From: JBBQVZ01 sp963695975
GTDB lineage: Bacteria > Actinomycetota > UBA4738 > HRBIN12
DNA: 64,000 nt
NCBI GenBank assembly: GCA_963695975.1
Contig: CAVOIB010000010.1
Span: 186,001-250,000 of the forward strand
Direction of reading: 5' to 3'
Shown: one piece after another, positions 9,013 to 17,736 of the stretch
How the letters are laid out: each line of letters opens with the position of its first letter
Numbering within the stretch: position 1 is the stretch's first letter
Program-made: the position numbers and the translations under genes
The notes under the pieces: model-generated
What the model was told of the DNA's origin: nothing
What the model saw: the letters and a program-made list of their open reading frames with translations, nothing else
Databases searched by the model: none

Positions 9013-9884
9013 GACGGGCCCACCTCCGGCCACGTGCTCGAGCTCGCGGCGACCCGCGCGCCGGCGCCGCACGCCCGCCTGAGCGCATCAGCCGGCTCCG
9101 CGCCGCGGCCCAGGGCTCCAAGGAGTACGCCGTCGAACGCGTCGCCGGCCCCCGTCGGATCAACCTCTTCGATCGGTTCCGTTCTCATCTCAACGAGCGA
9201 CCCCTCCAGCGACATCACCGCTCCCTCGGCACCGAGCTTGACGCACGCCAGTCGGAAGCGTTGCCCGAGCCGCCGCGCTGCTTCGGTTCCGTTCGCTCCG
9301 GTCAACACCTCGGCCTCCCGGTCGTTCGCGAAGATGGCGTCGGCGCCCGCGTCGACGGTTCGATCGATGAACGCTGCGGCCCCGAACGACTCGACCAGCG
9401 GCCACGAGGCCGCGTCGACCCCCGTGAACGGAGCCCGAGAACGACGGAGCCCCTCGAGCGCGACGTCCGTGGTCGGCTCCTGAAGCACGAGATACCCGGA
9501 GACGAGGACAGCCTCCGCCTCGAGCACCAAAGGCAGGTCCGCCGGCTCCAGTCGCGCGTTGGCGCCTCGATCCGCGACCATCGACCGCTCGCCGGCCTCG
9601 ACGACGACGAGCATGGTCCCCGTCGGCGCCTCCCCATCGAAGGTCAGGGCCGGCTCAACCCCTCGCTCGGCGAGCGCCCCCTCCAACAGTCGTCCCGCGA
9701 GATCGCCGCCGACGCGTCCGAGCACCCTGGCGCTCGCGCCGTCCCAGGTGGCCCACACGGCGGCGTTCGCCGAGGTCCCCGCGGGCTGCAGCCGGACCCG
9801 GCCGTGGACGTCGCCTCCCCGCTTGATGGCGGGCGCTTCGACATGCACGTCGACCATCACGTCGCCCACGGTGATCAGGTCCAC
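9009..9884 (-). CDS. PfkB-family sugar/nucleoside kinase, probable pseudouridine kinase
   Basis: 291 residues, ribokinase fold, GTG start. The N-terminal GDVMVDVHVEAP strand, the GTSANAAVWATW substrate/dimer segment and the ATP-site DPTGAGDAFDG with its catalytic aspartate are all present. Translational coupling to psuG makes pseudouridine 5-phosphorylation (PsuK) the best guess. Because thiamine kinases such as ThiD also share this fold and the operon opens with thiE, another small substrate cannot be excluded. Confidence 0.85.
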   Translation of the reverse strand: MDLITVGDVMVDVHVEAPAIKRGGDVHGRVRLQPAGTSANAAVWATWDGASARVLGRVGGDLAGRLLEGALAERGVEPALTFDGEAPTGTMLVVVEAGERSMVADRGANARLEPADLPLVLEAEAVLVSGYLVLQEPTTDVALEGLRRSRAPFTGVDAASWPLVESFGAAAFIDRTVDAGADAIFANDREAEVLTGANGTEAARRLGQRFRLACVKLGAEGAVMSLEGSLVEMRTEPIEEVDPTGAGDAFDGVLLGALGRGAEPADALRRACGAGARVAASSSTWPEVGPS

Positions 9885-9895
9885 GGAGGCAGAGC

Positions 9896-10975
9896 CTACC
9901 GGGGCTCGATCGACGAGCCGGCGGCGGCCTCAGCGGACCACGAGCCGAACGCCCCCCAGAACGGGTCGAGCCCCGGATGTTCGAGCGCCCGTTCGCCACC
10001 GCCGTCCACGAGCAGACGGCCGGCGGCTGGGTCCGTGACCTCCCCCACGATCGCCGCGTCGATCCCATCCCCCGCAAGCGCTTCGACGTACGCGCGCGCG
10101 CGGTGCGCGACGACGGTCGCGATCAATGTTCCCTCAGAGATCGACGTGTAGGGATCGATCCCCACGTGGTCGCAGACCGCGCGGACCTCCGGCCGCACCG
10201 GGATCGCGTCGAGGTCGACCCGCATCCCGGCGCCCGACGCCACCGCCACCTCCAGCAGCCCACCCAGCACGCCGCCCTCCGTCGCATCGTGCATCGACGT
10301 GACACCGCGGTCGCGGACCCCGAACGCGGCCGAGATCCGCGCCTCGGGCACCACCGTCATCTGCTCGAACAGGGCGTCCGCCGCCCGCACGACGTCCGCC
10401 CCCACACCGGCGGCCAGCCGATCGGGGAACGTCGCAGCGAACAGCGCAGTCGCCTCGATCGCCGCACCCTTCGTCACCACGATCATGTCGCCGGGCCGCG
10501 CCATCGTCGGCGTCACGTAGTCGTCCGCATCGCCCATCGCGATGCAGGTCGCCCCGCCCACCATCGGCCACGCGCATCCGTCGTAGCGGGCGGTGTGTCC
10601 GGTGACGATCGCGATCCCGAGATCGTCGCAGGCACGGGAGAAGGCATCCCACAGCGCCGTTAGCTCTACGTCGGTGACCTCGGGCGGAAGGTTCAGGTCG
10701 ACCGTCATCCACCGCAATGGCAGTCCACTCGTCGCTGCATCCGAAGCCAGGATGTGCACCGCGAACCAGGCCGCGCGCTCCCACCCATACGCCGGCACGA
10801 TGAAGATCGGGTCCGCTGTGAGCGCCATCGCCACGCCGTCCGCCACGCGCACGACACCGACGTCGACGCCATGTCGCGGCCCGACGAGCACGTCGCCGTC
10901 GCTCGCTCCGAGCCGCCGCAGGATCACCCGTTCGAACAACTCGGCGGTGGCTTTCCCCGTGCGTTGCTCGGTCAT
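9896..10975 (-). CDS. AIR synthase-related (PurM/HypE/ThiL superfamily) protein
   Basis: 359 residues. It shows the two-domain AIRS layout: an N-terminal ALTADPIFIVP strand, VTGHTARYDG and GGATCIAMG, then a C-terminal MHDATEGGVLGGLLEVA block. The sequence is closest to HypE-like AIR-synthase-related proteins, but no hyp genes are nearby and a C-terminal cysteine tail typical of HypE is absent. The ATG overlaps the thiE stop (ATGA) behind a TPP riboswitch, so a ThiL-like thiamine-phosphate kinase role is an attractive inference. The classical GDDAA motif of ThiL reads HGVDVG here. Confidence 0.75.
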   Translation of the reverse strand: MTEQRTGKATAELFERVILRRLGASDGDVLVGPRHGVDVGVVRVADGVAMALTADPIFIVPAYGWERAAWFAVHILASDAATSGLPLRWMTVDLNLPPEVTDVELTALWDAFSRACDDLGIAIVTGHTARYDGCAWPMVGGATCIAMGDADDYVTPTMARPGDMIVVTKGAAIEATALFAATFPDRLAAGVGADVVRAADALFEQMTVVPEARISAAFGVRDRGVTSMHDATEGGVLGGLLEVAVASGAGMRVDLDAIPVRPEVRAVCDHVGIDPYTSISEGTLIATVVAHRARAYVEALAGDGIDAAIVGEVTDPAAGRLLVDGGGERALEHPGLDPFWGAFGSWSAEAAAGSSIEPR

Positions 10976-11622
10976 GGGGCGACGCCTTCACGGGCGCGGA
11001 ACCGTTGCACGAGATCGACCAGGCTCCGGGTCGCCTCCACGGGATCCGGCGCCGATGCCACGGCGGAGATCACAGCGATCCCCGCCGCGCCGGCCTCGAG
11101 GACGGACTCGGCGTTCGACGCGAAGATACCTCCGATCCCGACCATCGGCAGCGGTGTGATCCCCACGAGGAGCCGCAGACCTTCCAGGCCATGAGGGACG
11201 GCGTTGGGCTTGGTGGCGGTCGGCCACACGGTGACGCCTAGGTAATCGGCGCCGGCCGCCTCGGCGGCGCGGATCTCGGCGGTGTCGCCGACACTCACGC
11301 CCAACACCCGATCCGCGCCGAGGCGGCGGCGCGCGCCGGTCGGATCATCCGTCTGGCCGAGATGCACACCGTCCGCGCCGCTCTCGATCGCGACGTCGAG
11401 TCGGTCGTTCACCACGAGCAGCACACCCGCCGCCCGACATCTCGTCGCGAGCTCGGCCGCCAGCGGTAGGAGCTCGCCGTCGGGCAGCTCCGGAGCGCGC
11501 AGCTGCACGATCGGGGCGCCGCCTTCGATCGCCGCGTGGAGCACCGCACGGTGGTCCCGTCCCGGGATGGACGTGCGCGACGAGAGCACGCACACGCCGA
11601 GGGCTCGCCTGTCTTCCAGCAT
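10972..11622 (-). CDS. thiE: Thiamine-phosphate synthase
   Basis: 216-residue TIM barrel that joins HMP-pyrophosphate and thiazole phosphate to thiamine phosphate. Diagnostic segments are QLRAPELPDGELL, LLVVNDRLDVA, DGVHLGQTD, YLGVTVWPTATKPNA and MVGIGGI. The ATG follows a GGAGGAAGG ribosome site that forms the 3' end of a TPP riboswitch, so synthesis should fall when TPP is abundant. First gene of a four-gene overlapping operon. Confidence 0.93.
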   Translation of the reverse strand: MLEDRRALGVCVLSSRTSIPGRDHRAVLHAAIEGGAPIVQLRAPELPDGELLPLAAELATRCRAAGVLLVVNDRLDVAIESGADGVHLGQTDDPTGARRRLGADRVLGVSVGDTAEIRAAEAAGADYLGVTVWPTATKPNAVPHGLEGLRLLVGITPLPMVGIGGIFASNAESVLEAGAAGIAVISAVASAPDPVEATRSLVDLVQRFRAREGVAP

Positions 11623-11624
11623 CG

Positions 11625-11735
11625 ACCTTCCTCCGCCGGTATTACCCGGATCAGGTGTGCGGGTCGCCGACGGTCGTCTAGCCGGCCTCTCAGCCCGGTC
11701 GTCCCGAGCTCCCCGGTGGTCCGAGGGCAGTATAG
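11625..11735 (-). promoter_or_regulatory. TPP (THI-box) riboswitch
   Basis: Read on the minus strand, the leader contains the conserved CTGAGAGG (+ strand 11686-11693) and further on ACCTGATCCGGGTAATACCGG, the two halves of the TPP aptamer, with GGGGAGC at the 5' side. The 3' strand of helix P1 includes the thiE Shine-Dalgarno GGAGGAAGG, so ligand binding probably blocks ribosome access. Boundaries are approximate to within about 10 bases. Confidence 0.92.
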
Positions 11736-11745
11736 GTCTCGCGAC

Positions 11746-12459
11746 TCAGATGGCCGCGCGCGCCGTGGCGACCGCGCGCTCGCGCCGGTACTTCTTCCAG
11801 TCGCTCACCTTGACGGACAATGCCACGTCTGTCGCGATCGTCACCAGGCAGTATGCGAGCAGCGCGACCGCGCTCCACCAAGGCGCGCCGGATCTCGGCC
11901 AGAACGCGAGCGCGAGGAGCGGCGCGAGCTTCGACATGATCGCGCCGGACGCGTGCATCCACGCCCGGCTGCCCGGGTCGGCACGCAGGTACGTGGCGTA
12001 GTCGCTCTTCAAGCCAGGTCGGGGCGGAGTCGGCCCCCCGAGGAAGTAGTCGGTGAACGCGATGCCGACCATCCACCCCACGGCCCAGTGGGTCGGCGAA
12101 TGGAGCGAAACGGACCACACGAGCCCCGCCCCGAGCACGAACAACCCGGCGAGGGTCGCCGAGGTGACGAAGTGAGCCGCGATCGCGGCCGCCAGCCCGA
12201 CCGCGGTCGCCACGAAAAGGAGCCCGTTGCCTACCCAGACCGGCACCCGACGGCGGACGGCGGCTCGGAACGCGGCGGTGTCGATCCGGCCGATCTGGTC
12301 CGCGTAGCGGCCCACGAGCACGCGATCTGGCTTGACCTCAGCGACGATCCGCCAGAACCCGAGCGCCGTGAGATCGGTGTTTCCCTCTTCGACCGCTGAG
12401 TCGATACGGTCCAGATCGGGTCCCAGATCGGCCGCCACACTTACGCCACCTTCAGCCAT
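11746..12459 (-). CDS. Uncharacterised multi-pass membrane protein
   Basis: 237 residues. A soluble N-terminal stretch of about 70 residues is followed by about five hydrophobic helices, with the motif HSPTHWAVGWMVGIAFTDYFLG split across helices and a basic C-terminus. The ATG at 12459 is chosen because the open frame upstream is antisense to the divergent kinase gene. I do not recognise a family. It lies directly upstream of the thiE riboswitch but probably has its own promoter, in the divergent gap shared with the kinase. Confidence 0.65.
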   Translation of the reverse strand: MAEGGVSVAADLGPDLDRIDSAVEEGNTDLTALGFWRIVAEVKPDRVLVGRYADQIGRIDTAAFRAAVRRRVPVWVGNGLLFVATAVGLAAAIAAHFVTSATLAGLFVLGAGLVWSVSLHSPTHWAVGWMVGIAFTDYFLGGPTPPRPGLKSDYATYLRADPGSRAWMHASGAIMSKLAPLLALAFWPRSGAPWWSAVALLAYCLVTIATDVALSVKVSDWKKYRRERAVATARAAI

Positions 12460-12537
12460 TCCGCCTGCTCCCCACCGTAGAATCGCCCCCGGACGCGCTC
12501 CCCGGCTCTCGAGCGCTTCCCCCGAGGGAGGTTCACT

Positions 12538-14415
12538 ACGTCCAAGAGCATCGCACAGCCCGCGGCTCCCGGCGCCGCCGGAGACCCTGCTCTCGTCACG
12601 CTCGACGGCCGCTACCACGTGTTGGAGCGGATCGCCGCCGGCGGGATGGGTGAGGTCTTCCGCGCGCAGGACGCCGTGCTCGCGCGTGAGGTGGCGATCA
12701 AGGTCCTCCACCGCTCGCTCGCCGGGGACCAGCAGTTCGTCGATCGGTTCCGGCGAGAGGCGCGGGCCGCGGCCGTGCTCTCCCATCCGAACATCGTGGC
12801 CGTCTACGACTGGGGCTCGGTCGACGGCATCTACTACATGGTCATGGAGTACGTGCGGGGTCGCGGTGTCCGCGACCTGCTGAACGCGAACGGACGGATG
12901 GAGCCCGCTCAGGCGGCCGAGATCGTGCGCCAGACGCTCCTGGCGCTCGAGGCCGCGCATGCTGAGGGCATCGTCCACCGGGACATCAAGCCGGAGAACA
13001 TCCTGGTCACGACCGGAGGAACCGTGAAGGTCGCGGACTTCGGGCTCGCGCGCGCGTTCGCGGACGGACACGCGACACAGGCGGGCACCGTACAGGGGAC
13101 CGTCCAGTACCTCTCCCCCGAACAGATCCGCGGCGAGCCGTCGGACCCGCGGTCGGACCTGTACTCGCTCGGCATCGTGACCTACGAGCTGCTCACGGGG
13201 AAGCTGCCGTTCACCGGCGAGACCGCGATGAGCATCGCCTACAAGCATCTGTCGGGTCGCGTGCCGCGCCCGTCGGCCGTCGTCCCAAGCGTGTCCGCGG
13301 AGCTCGACGGCTTCGTCCTGTCCGCGACCGATCGCGACCGTGAGCTGCGTCCCGAGAGCGCCCTCGAGATGCGCCGCGATCTCGAGTCGATCGTTCCCGG
13401 CTTGGAACCCGCTCGGTCGTTGCGGTCGGTGGTCGGCGACCTTCCCGAAGTGAGCGCCGACCGAGACCCGACCGAGGGAGTCCCGATCGTGGCCGCCACC
13501 ACCCAGACGATCCCGCGTGTGGATCGCGTCCGCCGCAGACGTGGGAAGCGGTTCGTCGGGATCGGCCTGCTGCTGCTCGCGCTCGCCGTGACGGCATGGG
13601 GCGTCTGGACCTACGTCATGCCCCATCACGCGGACGTGCCCGCCGTCGTCGGGTTGTCGGTAGATCAGGCACGGGCGCAGCTGGACGACGCCGGATTCAC
13701 GATCAAACTCGTGGCCGGCGTCGATCGGTTGAAGATCCCGGCGGGGCACGTGGCCGAGATGCGGCCTGAGCCCGGCACCACCCTCGAGCGAGGCGCGACC
13801 GTCACGCTCGTTCCGTCGCTCGGGCCCCCGCCCGTCGACGTGCCGAGCGTGATCGGTAAGACGGTCGAGGAGGCCACGACGATCCTCGCGAAGGCACATC
13901 TGACGCTGACGCAGACCGTGCGATTCAGCGACTCGGCGCCGGCCGGCCAGATCTTCGATCAAGCTCCACGCGGCGGACAGCTCCCACGCGGCGACGCGGT
14001 CCGCGTGGTCCTCAGCAAGGGACCGCCGCCACGCCCGATCCCCGACGTCGTGGGACGGACACAGGCGGACGCGACCGACACGCTGCGGACCGCGGGCTTC
14101 GAGGTCGCGGTCAAGACCAAGTTCTCGGCTGATGTCGAGCGCGGAACCGTGATCAGGCAATCACCTGCCGACGGCGTGAAGGCTGACTACGGCTCGAAGG
14201 TGACGATCACGGCGTCCTTGGGGCCCAAGCGCTTCCCGGCCCCCGATTTCCGCGGCTTGTCGCGCGGGAGCGCCGAGGCGTTGGCCGCCCAGTACGGGTT
14301 GCACGTCACGTTCGTCGATGCTGCGGCGTATCCGGGCACGGTCGTCACGAACCAAAGCGTCGCGGTCGGCGCCACCCTTACCTACGGCGACCCGATCACG
14401 TTGTACCTCGTGTGA
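12538..14415 (+). CDS. Ser/Thr protein kinase with four PASTA domains (PknB type), probable ACG start
   Basis: 625 residues if translation begins at ACG. The kinase domain (about 28-290) has AGGMGEVF, the lysine in VAIKVL, HRDIKPEN and DFGLA. A single membrane helix (about 338-361) precedes four extracellular PASTA repeats of about 65 residues each, which bind muropeptides in this family. No ATG, GTG, TTG or CTG occurs in frame between a stop at 12478 and GTG 12619. That GTG would delete the LDGRY strand and has no ribosome site, whereas GGGAGG lies 6 bases before ACG 12538. The stop overlaps the next start (GTGA). Confidence 0.88.
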   Translation, partial: TSKSIAQPAAPGAAGDPALVTLDGRYHVLERIAAGGMGEVFRAQDAVLAREVAIKVLHRSLAGDQQFVDRFRREARAAAVLSHPNIVAVYDWGSVDGIYYMVMEYVRGRGVRDLLNANGRMEPAQAAEIVRQTLLALEAAHAEGIVHRDIKPENILVTTGGTVKVADFGLARAFADGHATQAGTVQGTVQYLSPEQIRGEPSDPRSDLYSLGIVTYELLTGKLPFTGETAMSIAYKHLSGRVPRPSAVVPSVSAELDGFVLSATDRDRELRPESALEMRRDLESIVPGLEPARSLRSVVGDLPEVSADRDPTEGVPIVAATTQTIPRVDRVRRRRGKRFVGIGLLLLALAVTAWGVWTYVMPHHADVPAVVGLSVDQARAQLDDAGFTIKLVAGVDRLKIPAGHVAEMRPEPGTTLERGATVTLVPSLGPPPVDVPSVIGKTVEEATTILAKAHLTLTQTVRFSDSAPAGQIFDQAPRGGQLPRGDAVRVVLSKGPPPRPIPDVVGRTQADATDTLRTAGFEVAVKTKFSADVERGTVIRQSPADGVKADYGSKVTITASLGPKRFPAPDFRGLSRGSAEALAAQYGLHVTFVDAAAYPGTVVTNQSVAVGATLTYGDPITLYLV

Positions 14416-15245
14416 GGATCGGAGCCCACGTCCGCCGGCGTTCCGGTGGCATCGCCGGCGCGGTCGAGGAGTGCAGACTCCGTGGGGCAGACGCCGCCCA
14501 GATCTTCATCTCGAATCCGCGTGGGTGGACCGGACCGCGGGTCTCCGACAACGAGGCGGCCACGTTCCGTGCCGATTGGTCGGCGTCGGGCCTCGCTCCC
14601 CTCGTGGCGCATGCGCCGTACCTGGTGAACATCGCGTCTCCACAGACCGACTTCCTTGCGAAGTCGCGCGCGCTCGCCGCCTCCACGGTGCGGGCCTGCG
14701 ACACGCTCGGTGTCGACATCCTCGTGCTGCATGCCGGCGCCGGTGGACCGACCGAGCCCGGTGCGGCGATCGACCGGGCGGTCACGACCCTGCGGATCGC
14801 CGCGGCCGAGGCGGAGACCGTTCGCGTGCTGGTCGAGCTGATGGCCGGCACGTCCGGGGCCGTGGCGTCCACGATCCCGGAGGCCGCACGGCTCCTGGAG
14901 ACGGCCGACGTCGACGCGCTCGGCCTGTGCCTGGACACCTGTCATCTCTTCGCCGCCGGCTACGCCCTCGACGCGCCGGACGGCGTCGCCGCACTCTTCG
15001 ACGAGCTGCGAACCATCGGCCTCACCGAGCGCGTCGGCCTGATCCACGCGAACGATTCGCAGTTCCCGCGTGGCGAGCGCCGCGACCGGCACGAGAACAT
15101 CGGCGACGGGTTCATCGGACGCGACGGTTGGCGCGCGATCGTCGCGAGGCCCGAGGTCGATGGCCTCACGCTGATCCTCGAGACACCGGGCGATGCGTTG
15201 CGCCACGCGGCGGACATCGAACTGCTGCGATCCTTCGCCCCTTGA
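14412..15245 (+). CDS. nfo: Deoxyribonuclease IV (AP endonuclease, Nfo)
   Basis: 277 residues, TIM barrel with three zinc ions; it cuts abasic sites in base-excision repair. Family blocks include RIGAHVRR at the N-terminus, HAPYLVNIASP, LVLHAGAG, VELMAGTSG, GLCLDTCHLFAAGY, HANDSQFPRGERRDRHENIG and LILETPG, carrying the His, Glu and Asp metal ligands. The GTG start overlaps the PASTA-kinase stop by four bases, an unusual coupling of signalling and repair genes. Confidence 0.93.
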   Translation: MRIGAHVRRRSGGIAGAVEECRLRGADAAQIFISNPRGWTGPRVSDNEAATFRADWSASGLAPLVAHAPYLVNIASPQTDFLAKSRALAASTVRACDTLGVDILVLHAGAGGPTEPGAAIDRAVTTLRIAAAEAETVRVLVELMAGTSGAVASTIPEAARLLETADVDALGLCLDTCHLFAAGYALDAPDGVAALFDELRTIGLTERVGLIHANDSQFPRGERRDRHENIGDGFIGRDGWRAIVARPEVDGLTLILETPGDALRHAADIELLRSFAP

Positions 15246-15254
15246 AGGAGACGC

Positions 15255-16043
15255 TCAGCGCGGCTCGAAGCGCGTCCCTTCCGGGAATGCCAGCCCGAAC
15301 CGATCGGCGAGGATAAAGAGCCGCTCCTCCGGCGAGATGACCGTCCACCGTTCGGTGCCGGAGGGTCGCTCCACCCTGAGCTCGTCGTCGATCAACATCC
15401 ATCGCTCGTCGAGACCGGAGCGCTGAACGACGACCTTCGTCACGAAGGGCGAACGTGGCCACGTCGACGTGAAGTGATTGGCGACCTCGTAATCAACGGG
15501 GAGCTGCGGCTCCTCCGTGAACGCGTAGAGGGCCATCCATCCGTCGGGTCGGAGCCCTTGCAGAACCCGGGAGTGGGCTTCCCTGATGAGCCGGAACGTC
15601 CACGCTCCCTGTTGCACCTGCTCGTCGCCGTCGAACGAGATGGGTTCCAGCAGGGTGTCACCGCCGAATCCGACATCGGCGAGCCACCGCGTCCCGTCGA
15701 TGTCGGCAGCCAGGATCATATGGGTCCGCGACGTCGGCTCCTGGACCCCCATCCGAACCCGCGCGGCCAGCGGCGTGATCTCGAATCCGAGCCGCTCGAG
15801 GGCGGCCGCGAAGAGCGAGTTCTGTTCGAAGCAATAGCCTCCTCGAAGGTCGTCGACGAGCTTGGTCTGCAGGCTTCCGACATCCAGCAGGATCGGCTTG
15901 CCCAGGATGATGTCGAGGTTCTCGAACGGGATCGCCAACACATGGGCACGATGAAGCCCGGTCAACGTCTCGATCGTCGGATCGAGATCACCCGCATAGC
16001 CGATCCTGTCGAGGTACGCGTCAACGTCCAGGCCTTCGTTCAC
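15255..16043 (-). CDS. Arylamine N-acetyltransferase
   Basis: 262 residues. The catalytic triad is visible as Cys71 (RGGYCFEQ), His108 (SRTHMI) and Asp123 (LADVGFGG), with the usual spacing. The enzyme acetylates arylamines or hydrazines with acetyl-CoA or related thioesters. The GTG start overlaps the stop of the sulfite-oxidase-like gene (GTGA), so it is the third gene of a tightly coupled trio with threonine aldolase. The natural substrate is unknown. Confidence 0.92.
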   Translation of the reverse strand: MNEGLDVDAYLDRIGYAGDLDPTIETLTGLHRAHVLAIPFENLDIILGKPILLDVGSLQTKLVDDLRGGYCFEQNSLFAAALERLGFEITPLAARVRMGVQEPTSRTHMILAADIDGTRWLADVGFGGDTLLEPISFDGDEQVQQGAWTFRLIREAHSRVLQGLRPDGWMALYAFTEEPQLPVDYEVANHFTSTWPRSPFVTKVVVQRSGLDERWMLIDDELRVERPSGTERWTVISPEERLFILADRFGLAFPEGTRFEPR

Positions 16044-16663
16044 GGCTCGAGCTCGGCGCGCGGACCCTCCTGGTAGCTGTAGCGCTCCTCGCCGAACGGC
16101 TCGGCGTGGATGTGGTAGCCACGAACCTCCCAGAAGCCACGCCTGTTCTTCGCGCTGAACTCCAAGCCGGTGAGCCACTTGGCGCTCTTCCACGCGTACC
16201 GCTTGGGGACGACCAGGCGCAGCGGCCAGCCATGCTCGGCACTCAAGTCCTCGCCGTTGTTGCGCCACGCGACGAGCACGTCGCCGTCATCCATCGCCTG
16301 CAGCGAAAGGTTCGAGGTGTAGCCGTGCGCGCAGTGGGCGATCACCCACTTCGCCTCGGCAGTGGGCTTGGCCATCTCGAGCAATGTCCTGAAGGCGACG
16401 CCTTCCCAGGTGTTGTCCAGGGTGGTCCACCCGGTGACGCAGTGCATGTCGGCTCCCACGACCACGTTCGGCAACGCCCGCAACTCCTCGTACGAAAGCG
16501 TGAAGGGATGCTCGACGAGTCCGGTTACCTCCAGGTCCCAATCGGTCCCGTCGAACCTCGGGATCGGCCCATAGTGCAGGACCGGCCACGTCTTCACCAG
16601 CCGCTGACCCGGCGGGATCCGGGTCGCGATCTCCTCGGGGTAGCTCTTCGTGAACATGCCCAT
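16040..16663 (-). CDS. Sulfite-oxidase-like molybdopterin oxidoreductase
   Basis: 207 residues, only the Mo-binding domain. The N-terminus RIPPGQRLVKTWPVLHYGPIP and the VVGADMHCVTGW segment carry the cysteine that ligates molybdenum; SAEHGWPLRLVVPKRYAWKSAKW completes the signature. There is no TAT signal, haem or dimerisation domain, so it is probably a cytoplasmic short member of the MsrP/sulfite oxidase superfamily. ATG 16663 overlaps the upstream stop (TGATG). The substrate is unknown. mobA, encoded in this window, could serve other Mo enzymes, but sulfite-oxidase-type cofactors are normally not guanylylated. Confidence 0.87.
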   Translation of the reverse strand: MGMFTKSYPEEIATRIPPGQRLVKTWPVLHYGPIPRFDGTDWDLEVTGLVEHPFTLSYEELRALPNVVVGADMHCVTGWTTLDNTWEGVAFRTLLEMAKPTAEAKWVIAHCAHGYTSNLSLQAMDDGDVLVAWRNNGEDLSAEHGWPLRLVVPKRYAWKSAKWLTGLEFSAKNRRGFWEVRGYHIHAEPFGEERYSYQEGPRAELEP

Positions 16664-17724
16664 CAGGTCTCCTTCGGTCGCTCGGAGACGACGGCTCGCC
16701 ACGCGCCCAGCGCGAACGCGATCCCCTCGTCGTCGATGTCAACGTGAGTGACCATCCGAACCTTCCCCGACACGGGCGTCGCTCCCACACCGAGGTCCGC
16801 CAGCCCTTGGATGACAGCGAGCGGGCTCATCCCCACGGCCTCCGTGTCGACGAACACCATGTTCGTCTCGACCGTCGCGGGATCGATCGAGCCGGGCAGC
16901 ACGTCGGCCAACCATTCGGCCAATCGGCGTGCCCGTTCGTGGTCCTCATGCAAGCGCTCGCGGCCCTCCTCCAAGGCGACCAGACCAGCCGCGGCCATGA
17001 TCCCTGCCTGTCGCCACGCGCCGCCGAACAGGATCTTGAGCCGCCGCGCCTCACGGATGTGGTCGCTCGTGCCACAGACGAGCGAGCCGATCGGGGCGCC
17101 CAGGCCCTTCGAGACGCAGAACATCAAGGTGTCGGCCTCCCGGGTGAACGCGCTCACGTCGACACCGGCGACGACCGCCGCGTTGAAGATCCGCGCGCCG
17201 TCCAGGTGGATGGGCAGCCCGTTGTCGTCGGCGACCTTCCGGATCGCCCGCAGCTCCTCGGCCGGCATCACGGTGCCGCCCGCGTGCCCCATGGTGTTCT
17301 CGACCGCCAGCAGGTCGACGATCTCGACGTCGTACGGGTCGGGCGTCTCGATGAGCGATCGCGCGAGGTCGGCGGTCATCCACCCTTTGGGCCCCGCATC
17401 GCCCACTCGGCACGCGATGCCCGACAGGACCGCGGACGTCATCATCTCGGTGCTCGCCACGTGCGCGCCCGGGGTGGCGGCGACCAGATGACCGGCACCG
17501 GTCACGTGCAGGCGCAACCCGATCTGGTTCCCCATGGTGCCCGTGGGCACGTACAAGGCTGCCTCCTTCTCGGTGAGCTCGGCTGCGAGCTCCTGGAGCT
17601 GGTTGACCGTCGGATCGTCCCCGTACCAGTCGTCGCCGACGTCCGCCTCCGCCATCGCTTTGCGCATCGCGGCCGAAGGCGTGGTGACGGTGTCCGAACG
17701 GAGGTCGACGCGGTAAGAAGCCAC
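16663..17724 (-). CDS. ltaE: Low-specificity L-threonine aldolase
   Basis: 353 residues, PLP enzyme splitting threonine or allo-threonine to glycine and acetaldehyde. Motifs: DLRSDTVTTPS near the N-terminus, DDWYGDDPTVN, FVPTGTMGNQ-like YVPTGTMGNQ, HLDGARIFNA, and CVSKGLGAPIGS with the PLP lysine. First gene of a three-gene overlapping set (aldolase, Mo oxidoreductase, arylamine N-acetyltransferase) whose metabolic link is not obvious. Confidence 0.93.
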   Translation of the reverse strand: MASYRVDLRSDTVTTPSAAMRKAMAEADVGDDWYGDDPTVNQLQELAAELTEKEAALYVPTGTMGNQIGLRLHVTGAGHLVAATPGAHVASTEMMTSAVLSGIACRVGDAGPKGWMTADLARSLIETPDPYDVEIVDLLAVENTMGHAGGTVMPAEELRAIRKVADDNGLPIHLDGARIFNAAVVAGVDVSAFTREADTLMFCVSKGLGAPIGSLVCGTSDHIREARRLKILFGGAWRQAGIMAAAGLVALEEGRERLHEDHERARRLAEWLADVLPGSIDPATVETNMVFVDTEAVGMSPLAVIQGLADLGVGATPVSGKVRMVTHVDIDDEGIAFALGAWRAVVSERPKET

Positions 17725-17736
17725 GGCCGCGTCAGC

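Noticed and set aside
12460..14160. Long minus-strand open frame extending the membrane-protein gene upstream to 14160
   Set aside because: It is antisense to the PASTA kinase and the extension has no protein character; the real start is the ATG at 12459.
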